DNA of 64,000 bases from Melastoma dodecandrum. Lineage: Eukaryota > Streptophyta > Magnoliopsida > Myrtales > Melastomataceae. Location of the stretch: positions 62,001-126,000 of the forward strand of contig JARUPY010000117.1 of NCBI GenBank assembly GCA_029817715.1. Reading direction: 5' to 3'. The position numbers and the translations under genes were made by a program. The notes beneath the pieces were generated by a model, which ran no database searches, was not told the DNA's origin, and saw nothing but the letters and a program-made list of their open reading frames with translations. Below, in pieces: positions 12,525 to 22,030 of the stretch (positions are counted from its first letter, which is position 1; the number at the start of each line of letters is the position of its first letter).

Positions 12525-13720
12525 TCAAGTTGAAGCAAAATCAAAAGATGGAAATCGTTTAACCAAGTCCGAATATGGCTCCCAAGTCGCATCCTGTGGC
12601 TCCCCATTTGTCCATTGAACCAAAAGATATACCACACCAACATTACCCTCGCGGACCAACTTTCTGTCCAAAACCTTGAGAGGTTCAGCTGTCAAAAGCT
12701 GCTGTCCATCAACCACAGGCACAAAACACACCATAGGAGGTGGACCTTCATGTTTTCTCAGCAAAGAGACATGAAACACCGAATGCACCTTCACAGTTAC
12801 AGGAAATTGTAAATGATAGGCCACAACACCTATCTTAGCAGCCACTGGAAATGGTCCAAAGTACCTCGGAGCCAGTTTTGCAGAAGAACGGTTTGCCAAT
12901 GTTTTCTGCCTATAAGGCTGCAACTTGACATAAACATAATCTCCCACCGCAAATTGTTTATCAGTTATGTGTCTATCCTCTTGAGTTTTCATCCTTTCCT
13001 AAGCTCTCTGCAAATGAAAGCGGAGCATCTGGAGACAATCTTCCCTAGTTTGCAAAGTACGATCCACTGCTTCCACTTGACTGTCACCCATCACATATGG
13101 TAAGTGAATCGAAGGAGGTTGGCCATACACCACCTCATAAGGAGTCTTCTGGATAGCTGTATGAAACGTCGTGTTATACCACCATTCAGCTAGAGAAATC
13201 CAGTTCGCCCATTCTTTCGGCAGTTCCCTTGTCATGCACCGCAAATATGTTTCCAAACATTTATTAACGACCTCCGACTGGCCATCCGTTTGAGGATGAT
13301 AACTAGAAGACATCAACAAATCTACTTGCTGCAGCCGAAAAAGCTCCTTCCAAAAAGTGCTAACAAATATGCGATCCCTGTCTAATACAATTGTTCTTGG
13401 CATGCCATGCAATCGAAAAATCTGATCCAAGAACAATTGAGCTACAGAAACTGCAGTAAAGTGATGTGTCAGCAAGAGGAAATGCGCATATTTACTCAAT
13501 CGATCCACAACTACCATTATAGTGTCTTTCCCTCTAGATTTAGGAAGGCCTTCAATAAAATCCATGGACACATCTGTCCAGATAGCATCCAGAACAGGTA
13601 ACGGTTGAAGGAGTCCAACTGACTTGTGTAGTAAAGGCTTACATTACTGACAAACAACACAGTCCCTGATATAATTCCGGACATCTCTTTCCAGTTTCTT
13701 CCAGTAAAATAGAGCAGCAA
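12525..13720 (-). pseudogene. Reina integrase plus C-terminal chromodomain, broken
   Basis: In one minus-strand frame the translation runs from the zinc-binding CxxC region (about 13640), through the integrase core (WTDVSMDFIEGLPKS, the VLDRDRIF block and SSYHPQTDGQSE with its catalytic-type residues), to a C-terminal chromodomain (VYLLVQWTNGEPQDATWEPY). The frame is interrupted by in-frame stops at 13644-13646 and 12999-13001. DRDRIF stands where most relatives have DRDPIF. Chromodomains of this clade are thought to guide insertion toward particular chromatin. Confidence 0.85.
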
Positions 13721-14215
13721 TGCGTTTCAGAGTGGTCTGCATCCCTAAATGACCTCCTGTAGGGGTAGCATGCAATAGGAAAATAATTTTCTGTCGCAAT
13801 TCAGCATTACAGCCCACAACCAACTTCTCTTTCCTCCTTAATTCGCCTTGAGACCAAGAATAATGTGGCCTAACCTAACCATTCTGCAGTTGCTAAATTA
13901 AGAGTTGCAGCTGATCATCAGACTGCCAACTGGCTTGGATCTGCAATTTAAGGTCCGTATTAACCTGTGACAAGATCAACGACATTAATTCATAACTTTG
14001 CACTCGAGACAACGCATCATCAGTAGCATTCTCCTTCCCTTTTTTATATACCACCTCATAATCAAGACCAAGAAGCTACGGTAGACACTTGCTTTGAAAA
14101 GCGGTAGTAATTTTTTGCTCTAATAGATATTTCAGACTAAAGTGATCGATTTTAATCACAAAGTGTCTTCCAATGAGGTATGGCTTCCATTTCTCGATAG
14201 CAAAGATCACTGCCA

Positions 14216-15469
14216 TCAATTCTTTTCGTATGTAGAGCAGCCTTGCATCTTCTGAGAAAACGCCTTGCTAATATATGCAATGGGATGTCCTTTTTGTGTC
14301 AAAACAGCCCATATTCCCGTACCCGATGCATCTGTCTCAATGACAAATTCCTCTGCAAAATTTGGCAAAGCCAATACGGGTGCTGTACTCATAGCATACT
14401 TAAGGTTCTGAAAAGCTGCAGTAGCTTCCGAATCCCAATGAAAAACATTTTTCTTGAGCAAATTCGTCAATGGTTTACTGATAAAACCATAACCCTGAAT
14501 AAACTTCCTATAATAGCCTGTCAAACCCAAAAACCTCGAAGTTTTTTGATAGTTTTAGGTTCTGGCCAATTAGACATGGCCTTAATCTTGCCCGAATCAG
14601 TTTTTACTCCTCGAGCTGATATCACATGGCCTAGATATTCGACTTCTGGAGTGCCAAAAATGCATTTGGAGAGCTTAGCATATAGGCTGTGATTTCTCAG
14701 AATAGCTAAAACAGTCCTGACATGATCTATATGCTCTGGTAATGCTTTACTGTAAATGAGAATATCGTCGAAGAACACTAACACGAATTTTCTGAGATAT
14801 GGCTTGAATATGGAGTTCATAAGATGTTGGAATGTAGATGGGGCATTGGTCAAACCAAATGACATCACTAAAAATTCGTAATGGCCTTCATGAGTGCGAA
14901 AAGCAGTTTTTGGGATGTCATCCGAAGCCATTCTGATTTGCCAATATCCAGATCTCAAATCAATCTTCGAAAAAAACAGTGGCACCATGAAGTTCATCAA
15001 GCAATTCTTCAATTATAGGCATGGGAAACTTATCCTTCACCATAGCTTTGTTAAGTTCCCTATAATCGATGCATAATCTCCACGAACCATCTTTCTTCTT
15101 GACCATTACAATCGGAGAAGAGAAAGCACTTTGACTTGGTCTTATAACACCTGCAGCCAACATCTCCTTTGTCATGCTTTCGATAGCATCTTTCTGAACC
15201 ACTGGATAGCGATAGGGTCGCACATTGATTGGGGAAGTCCCTTCTTTCAGATGGATAGGATGATCATGGTCCCTGTGCAGTGGTAGAGTAGTTGGTTCCT
15301 TAAAAATGTCCTCAAACTCTACTAAAAGTTGCTGCAGTGCCGGAGGTGTTGTAACTGAGCTCTTAGAGGATCCCTCTTCCATTGCCTTAACAGACACAGC
15401 AAACAATTGAACTGAATGTGGCCCTTTAGAAACCAGACTTTTCATTTCTTTTTCATTCATCCAATTCAA
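14216..15469 (-). pseudogene. Reina reverse transcriptase and RNase H, frameshifted
   Basis: The RT fingers and palm are clear: the region before [14 protein letters not shown], the [11 protein letters not shown] motif, and [13 protein letters not shown] with the catalytic F-x-D-D box. The RNase H segment follows (VIETDASGTGIWAVLTQ). The two parts lie in different frames; the break is a one-base loss in a T run near 14535, just before the [10 protein letters not shown] motif. Stops also separate this block from the gag-protease frame at about 15470-15680. It is therefore inactive. Confidence 0.85.
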
Positions 15470-15679
15470 AGGTCCAGTTTTCCCTCATCGTAATACATGT
15501 TTACGGCCCTTATACTGAAATTCCATTCGCAGCTTTGTAAAATCCCACAGAACAGGGCCTAGGGAAGATAATCACTGAACCCCTAAAATCATATCACAAG
15601 TTCCTAAAGAGACTAACATGATATTCGTGCTGAAAGTCTCTCCCTGCAATTCCCCTGAAAAATCTTTGCACATAGATCG

Positions 15680-16969
15680 TCAGTAGATGGTTTCACCATT
15701 AGCAACCGAAACAGCAACAGGGTAGCTCGGAGAAATTACACAGCCCAAGCGCTTAGCTGCAGTCCTGTCCAGAAAATTATGTGCGCTACCCGAATCGATT
15801 AAAATGTGAATTTTGCTACCCTTAGCCTGACCCGTAACCTTCATCGTTTGGTAAGTCATATTACCCGTAATTGCATTCAAGGATATCAGAGGTGGAATTG
15901 AATCTTCTGTAAGTTGCTCAATGCTCTCAACCTCATCAGAATCCTCTGCAATTTCCTCTGTAAGCACTTCCACACTATGTAACTGTGCCTTACACTTATG
16001 GCCTGGTGCAAATTTTTTCGGACAGAAAAAACACAAATTTTTGGCACGTCTATCTGCAATAAACTCAAGAGATAATTGCCGTCTGGTAAATTTGGCAGTT
16101 TTCGTGGATGACTTAGGCAGAATAGCTCGCACATGTTGACCGAAGGGCTTCAACAGAGGTTTATCAAGAAGTGCCCTGTTGCACCTATACAGAGAAGATA
16201 AAAGATTTTCCTGCAAGCGAACCAATGTATATGCATCCATCAACGTCTGCGGCCGAAACATGCGTACTGCAGTTTGTACCTCTGCCCGTAGACCACTCAA
16301 AAAACAGCTCAAAGCCTGTTTCTCAGGTAAAACTGTTCGTACTAACAGTGCATCAAACTTCTCCTGATAGATGTCTACTCCCCCACCTTCTTGTTGTTTC
16401 AAACTCATTAGTTCTGCCATCGGATCATCATATGGCTGACCACCAAAACGCGTTGTAATCATAGACTTATACTCCTCCCATCCGGGTAATCTACCCTGTG
16501 GCCGAGCTTTCATCACGGATTGATGCCAGACCAGAGCCTTGCCTTCCAAATGAACAGACACGATTTTTACTTTAAAATTCTCTGGTGTAGCGTCCACTTC
16601 AAAAAACTGATCGCATTTATACAGCCAACCCTGTACGTCACCCTTGAAACGTGGAAAATCAATTTTGGAGAAACGAGCAAACTGAGATTGGAAACCTCCC
16701 TGACTTGGCGGACTGCTAGAGTGAGTACCGCGATGCACCTGAGGAGGAAGATCCTCAAGATCGTTAATTCTGGTATTCATCTCCTGGAGTTGTATTGTGA
16801 CACGCAACATTATTTCCCGTTGCGCTCGCGTCTCCTCCCGAATCTCGGCTTGCTGCTGTTGTTGTTGCGCCAAAAAATCGGTCCACGAATCTTTCATCAC
16901 CTTCTGGAATTCGTCCATTATCGACTGCGTCTTAGTAGCAACCATGGACGTGTGGCCAGGATCGGACAA
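15680..16969 (-). CDS. Reina gag-protease open frame
   Basis: An uninterrupted 429-residue frame begins with a Met 12 bases inside the 5' LTR junction. The N-terminal part has a glutamine-rich helix, then the capsid-like region with the motif FPRFKGDVQGWLYKCDQFF and the block VHLEGKALVWHQ, typical of retrotransposon gag. A zinc-knuckle-like CFFC-x(8)-HKC motif follows. The C-terminus contains an aspartic protease active site (ILIDSGSAHNF). The frame ends at 15680, before the reverse transcriptase. This is the only long intact frame left in the element. Confidence 0.85.
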   Translation of the reverse strand: MSDPGHTSMVATKTQSIMDEFQKVMKDSWTDFLAQQQQQQAEIREETRAQREIMLRVTIQLQEMNTRINDLEDLPPQVHRGTHSSSPPSQGGFQSQFARFSKIDFPRFKGDVQGWLYKCDQFFEVDATPENFKVKIVSVHLEGKALVWHQSVMKARPQGRLPGWEEYKSMITTRFGGQPYDDPMAELMSLKQQEGGGVDIYQEKFDALLVRTVLPEKQALSCFLSGLRAEVQTAVRMFRPQTLMDAYTLVRLQENLLSSLYRCNRALLDKPLLKPFGQHVRAILPKSSTKTAKFTRRQLSLEFIADRRAKNLCFFCPKKFAPGHKCKAQLHSVEVLTEEIAEDSDEVESIEQLTEDSIPPLISLNAITGNMTYQTMKVTGQAKGSKIHILIDSGSAHNFLDRTAAKRLGCVISPSYPVAVSVANGETIY

Positions 16970-16980
16970 CTAATACCAAT

Positions 16981-17319
16981 TGCTATGGTTCTTCTGGGAT
17001 TGCACGATCGGAGAAGAACGAGGAATGATGGAAGGACTGATCGGCAATGAACATCAGTCGAATCTCGTCATTCAATCAACTTGCAGATTACAAGCGAGGA
17101 ACAGAGGAACAAGAGGAAGGAAGCTAACAGAATACAACAACTCACTAACAACAGTTCCCAGCCCCCTTATATATATTTTCTCTGTAACGACTTGTAACGA
17201 CCTTAACGTACAGAGCACTGTAACAGTACATTTAACAGTAACAACTCCTCTTTCTCCACTGCTTCAACTCACGTATGCCCTTCCTCTGTCCTTCGCAGCT
17301 TCATATTCTGCCCATAGCA
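16981..17319 (-). repeat. Reina element 5' LTR
   Basis: Partner of 11986-12324. On the minus strand it contains a TATATATAAG promoter-like box (about 17165-17175) upstream of the primer-binding site. The right flank GGGGA (17320-17324) completes the target duplication. Confidence 0.9.
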
Positions 17320-18192
17320 GGGGATTATGGTTCTTGTCATCGCCCCAAATCACCTCTGCAAAGGACCAGACGACGGGGAGAGGGGCGTCAATGTGTTGGA
17401 CGACGACGGAGCAGCACTGACTGGGGTGGACGGCGTAGGTGTGGTAGACGAAGACGGCGTCGGGGACAGGGAGGCAGCGGGGAGGAGAGATTCGATATTC
17501 AGAAGGGAGGGTTGGAGGATGAGGAGGTGGAGGCGGATGTGGGGTTGATGCGGTGGATGAGGACGGAAAACGTTGCGTTGTCGAAACCCTAACCCTTGAG
17601 TTATTTTATTGTCATTGACACGTAGAAAAAACAAAATAAAAGACACATTAGACACACGTAAGACTATGTAGGAAAGAGAAAAGAGACGTTATAGACACCT
17701 CAGATAAACAAGACGGCGTTTGGAATAGGGCCAAATCGAAATAAGGCCAAATTCAAAATTTTTAAACGATATGCCAAAACCTAAAGTTGGCCTATAAATA
17801 AGGTCAAATATCAATATTTTGCTTTTTATTTTTGATAAAATCGGAGTTTGGTCATCCTTATTAGTTTTTAAATAATTCACTTTTAAAAAATCGAGTTCAT
17901 TTATTATAAAATTCGACTTTTTAAAAACGAATATTATTTCATAAAATTTTAAAAATATTTTCATAAAATTTTAAAAATAAATAATCTAAACCGTAAAATA
18001 TTTTCGTGAAAGCACAGATAATTGTAACACACAACAACCATAATAATAATTACGAAATCAAAAGCTTGAAGGTTTGAACACACAGAAAACACATAATACA
18101 AGCAATCGTCCTTTTTAGGGTACAAAAATAATACAACACGCCATACGTTTACATTGTTTGATTCATCCAGCAATGTTGATACCACATTTCAT

Positions 18193-20944
18193 TCATCTGA
18201 GCAGCCACGGAGGGAGAAGCGGACCGTTGTCGTTGGGGTGGTGACAGGGCTGACCTGGAGCGCTCACACCCTCCTCGATCACCATCCCCAGGAATGGACC
18301 CCTGCGGTTTTGTCGATGAAAAACAACGGCTAATGAAATTCGTGTTGGGAGAGATGGAGACAAGGGTATGTATTTTTAGGAAGGAGATGGAGGAGGGAAA
18401 TGAATTTAACCCGATGCTATTGAGGGTCTGAAGCTGGCGGGGAAGGATGAGTGAGGTGGAACCGAGGCCTGTGCCGCTCCCATTGCCGCCATTGTTGTTA
18501 TCGTTGTTGGTGGTGGCACAGTCAAGCCGATGATCCCATCCGGTTTGTTCAGACAATGCCTTCTCCTTCTCCTTCACCTGAAATATCCCAATACGTTCCT
18601 ATAATCTGTTAGTGGGGACTGAACGTGCATTTTAGAATAGGCATCTGCAATTTTGAATGCATCGAAGGGATACAGCATCCCTATTTGATGCCTCTCGTTC
18701 ATGACCAGCATTCGTAAATGGATCTCAACACTCGCACATCCTTGATTGACTAACAGACACGAAGGGAAAGAACTCTAACTGCACCTTCTTCGCCAGCTGA
18801 TTGTTTTGATCCCGCAATGCCTTGTCCTGCGTCACAGAAAAAAAAGTGTGACCTAGGTTTTACTTATGCGTACAGATCTGTCGAACACGAGGCACGAACG
18901 GATCACCTCTTTCTGGAGTTTGGAAATGGATTCGTACATGATTTGGTTCTGCACATACAAGCAAAATGCCCAGTTCGCCACATTTTTACCAACCGAGAAT
19001 CGGCCTAACGAAAGGAAAGCCAGCCGAATCGATCTCCTGGCAAAGAACCCTTGTTTCTATACCTTCCTAGTCCGGACGTGCTTGAGGGCAGAGTCAAGCT
19101 GGTGCTCCAAATTCTGAAGCTCCTTTGTGCTTAGAGAATCAAGGCCTTCTCCCCTCAGATTCCTTAAATAATATCACAAGCCACGACAAAGTAAGTTCAC
19201 AATGACTAGTTCACAATGACTCCATTAACCATTCGATGGACTACACGCTTCTTCTTCCGTCTAGGCATAGTTTTTTACCTCTCGTTTTTCTGAAGGACCT
19301 CCATCCTCGCCTTCAGCTTGGCATGTTCCAATGTCCAGTTTCCCTTACAAGCAAGATCGCATTAAAAACATCCGTGGAGAAACCACGAAACAAAAACGAT
19401 GAATTGTCCCCATCGACGACGAGCTTACATCGGCCGTGATCAAACAGAAATCTCACCTGGGTTTCCACTTCATTGCCAATAACCTGCCTCTCAACACAGG
19501 AATATCGCTCGTAGCGTTCCAAGATCCTCTCCATGCTGATTCACAACACGTGACACGAGAAGGTGTCAATAACATACAATTATCCCCAACTTAGGCCATG
19601 TACACGCAGACAACGCGTACTAGGTTAAAATGATGTAATAACCGAGGGGTAAATGCACGACCCTGAAGGAGACGGGGAAATCGTACAGCGATCTCTCTCT
19701 CTCTCTCCCCCTTTTTTTTTTAATTTCATTTCAAAGATCGTCCATTATCATTTCACATTCCTCTCCGATGTAATTTTCATAGTTCATCAAGTACATCGAT
19801 AATCTTCTAGCGTTCGTTCGTTCGTTCGTTCTTTTCTTTTTTCGTTAGAAAGAGAAAAAGAAAACATTACGAACAAAAATTATTGGAATGTGAACCGAAA
19901 TACACGGCACCGTTGAGCTTAATTCCAATATAAGATATAATAAACATTTGCAATATAACTTTCTATTCCAAGAAATAACAATCACTTATAAAGAATGTGA
20001 CCTCCGTTTGACTGAAATAATTATTCACTTGAATCATGCAAAAAAAAAGTCGAGATACAACAGTCATTAAGGCATAAACAACAGGCCTACATATCTGGTT
20101 TTAGTAACGTGGAAGCCATTGATGGAGGGGGGGTCTTTTTTGGATACTCGTATATATAGAAAACAGATTTGGAGAAACAAAAATCTTTGAGGGGGGGGGG
20201 AGGGAGTTCTTCCAAATGTTACTAAATAAACACAAAAAGCATCGCATCTCAATCCGATCTAATTAGTAGTTAACACGGGTTTAGGGAAAAGCAAAACCCT
20301 GAGGCTACTTAATGAATTGCTCTACTTCCAAGGTTTCTGTAGTCTCATCGTAGTAGTTGTAGTAGTCGTAGTTGTTGTTGTTGTTGTTGTTGTACTTCTT
20401 TTTTTGCTCTTTTCGATAGCACATCTCACGTCCAAAGCTGCATCACTTTATCCTTAATTTCTTTCTTTTTTTTTTTAAAAAAAAAGTTGTTTGTAGTTGT
20501 TGTTGGCGTATCTTTATTCCATCGGAGACTTTTAGTATTGTCGGATTTAGCACCAATTTTGTTTCTTTTTTGTCATTTGCATCGTTAAAGGAAGGAAAAA
20601 GAAGAAGAGAAGAAAACATTTGCAAGGACAAGAATACTAAAGAAAAATGAAAAATAAAAAACCCTAACCTCGCGTTCTCGAAGGTCGGAAGAACTTAGAT
20701 AATTATAAATAGAAATAACTGGAGAAGCGCGGCCGGTTGGGGGGAAGGGTGGGAGTTACCAGGAATCGGAGGCGTACTCGAAGAGCTTGCCCTTGGGGGA
20801 GAAGACGATGAGGGCGACCTCGGCATCGCAGAGGACGGAGATCTCGTGAGCCTTCTTGAGGAGCCCAGACCTGCGCTTGGAGAAGGTGACCTGCCTGTTG
20901 ATCTTGTTCTCAATCCTCTTCAACTGAACCCTACCCCTCCCCAT
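18193..20944 (-). CDS. FUL: FRUITFULL-type MADS-box transcription factor (AP1/SQUA clade)
   Basis: Eight exons join into 262 codons: 20944-20760, 19535-19457, 19343-19279, 19162-19063, 18948-18907, 18826-18785, 18577-18411 and 18301-18193. Sizes follow the MIKC pattern (185, 79, 65, 100, 42, 42 bases) and phases agree throughout. Residues 1-60 are the MADS domain ([20 protein letters not shown]...), followed by I and K domains with leucine heptads. The last exon, in a frame different from the longest open frame there, encodes the C-terminal motif LLPPWLLR followed by a stop. This is the FUL-like motif and not the farnesylated CFAA-type end of euAP1 proteins. Such factors promote floral transition and fruit or meristem development as nuclear dimers. 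Intron 1 (19536-20759) carries TC and GTT microsatellites. No lesion is visible. Confidence 0.94.
20371..20393 (+). repeat. (GTT)n microsatellite in FUL intron 1
   Basis: About seven to eight GTT units lie inside the first intron of the FUL-type gene. A (TC)n run occurs in the same intron at about 19692-19707. These are simple repeats, often length-variable. Confidence 0.8.
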
Positions 20945-22030
20945 TTTTACCCTCCTTCCCTTTATTTTTATTTCTACCCACTGCCCTCAGTTTCAGGGGG
21001 TGAGAGAGTATTATTCCACACCCTACCAACACCACCACCCCCACCCCCACCCCCAACCTCCCTCTCTTGCTTTGTATGTCCCTCCCCTAATTATCGCAAA
21101 GGAGGTGGAGAAAAAAAAAAGAAATTATCGGCAAATATATCCTCGGAAGGAAGAGGGAGGGATCAATGAAAGAAAAACCCTCCTCCTGTGTGTCTTGTCA
21201 AGGGAAACCAAAACGCTGTCGACCTCTCATTGGTTGGTCCGTATACGCTTTTAACAACTCCCAACTATCATTCCTTCATTAATAATAATAACAACAACAA
21301 TAATAATAATAAAGAAAATGAAAGGGAAGTGAAAATTCAACTGCGTTTCTGGGGGTAATTACTACTTTGGGTAATGACACAGTCGATGTTGTCATGATAT
21401 TTGTTCGGTGTGCCTTTGGGGGGGTACGATACGACCATCACCCGATGACTTATTATTATTTTTTTTCTAGTTAGTTAGTTCCCATTCTTAGTCAAATCTA
21501 AAGTAAACAGTGCCCAAATTAGAGAATTAGGAAAAAAAAGGACCAAAGAAGAAAAAGAGAAAGAAAGAAATCGATGGGAGATGGAATATGATTGACATAT
21601 CCCGGCCTTGTGTTGCTTGAAATCATGTCACTCCCCAAATTGGACCCATTTTCTTTTTATGCAGCGTTTGATTGACAAGCAATATGTGTGAATTACACGG
21701 TTTTGTGTCGATTGATTTGTGGTTTCTTGTCATGATCCCAACAACAATACCTTGATTGGCCAAATCGGGTAAAATTAGGATGAGGGGACTCCATGAGAAC
21801 GACGTCGCATTTCCCTTTGCCTGGTTTATTGGTTCGAGTAGGAAACCCAGTGAAGAAGTTATCACTTGTGATGTAATAAAGGATGATGGCATGAGAAATG
21901 GGGCCTGATTTGAGATATTCCGGCCCAAGCCCAATTTACGAGGAGAGAGAAAGACAAAACACTGCAGATTTCCAACATTCACAAACACGTTTGGATTGGG
22001 ATTTGCAGGAGGTATTACGGGTCCGGGATA
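20945..22030. other. Spacer between FUL and the SEP-type gene
   Basis: About 1 kb separates the FUL start codon from the last recognisable SEP coding motif. It should hold the FUL promoter and 5' UTR (including A-rich and AAT/AAC repeats near 21280-21312) and the 3' end of the SEP-type gene. The final short SEP exon that normally follows LQIG was not identified with confidence. Confidence 0.5.

Larger units (their letters stand above)
11986..17319 (-). mobile_element. Ty3/gypsy chromovirus LTR retrotransposon, Reina-like
   Basis: The element is 5,334 bp, bounded by two 339-bp LTRs (11986-12324 and 16981-17319) and by a perfect 5-bp target duplication GGGGA (11981-11985 and 17320-17324). It reads on the minus strand, so the right LTR is the 5' one. 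Next to it (16966-16980) is a primer-binding site resembling the initiator-Met tRNA type (TGGTATTAG). A purine-rich tract on the minus strand adjoins the other LTR at about 12325-12345. LTR termini are TGCTATGG...CCATAGCA. By eye the LTRs differ at about 13 of 339 positions. The order gag-protease-RT-RNase H-integrase-chromodomain, with compact size, fits the Reina clade. Coding frames are broken, so it is not autonomous. Confidence 0.92.
11443..17823. mobile_element. Mutator-like TIR element (E) split by a retrotransposon
   Basis: The left arm from 11443 (GACAAAATATCGATATTTGG) and the right arm ending at 17823 are inverted repeats. Close similarity runs for about 100 bp, through the block TTTAGGTTTTG and TTGAATTTGGCCTTATTTCG, and weaker similarity continues for perhaps 200 bp. 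The flanking 9-mers CTTTGTTTT (11434-11442) and TTTTATTTT (17824-17832) match at 7 of 9, both differences being transitions, which fits an aged Mutator-type duplication. Leaving out the nested Reina element (11986-17324 with one duplicated target), the original element was about 1.04 kb with no transposase. Its middle is unusually GC-rich and may be captured host sequence, which is an inference. Confidence 0.7.
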
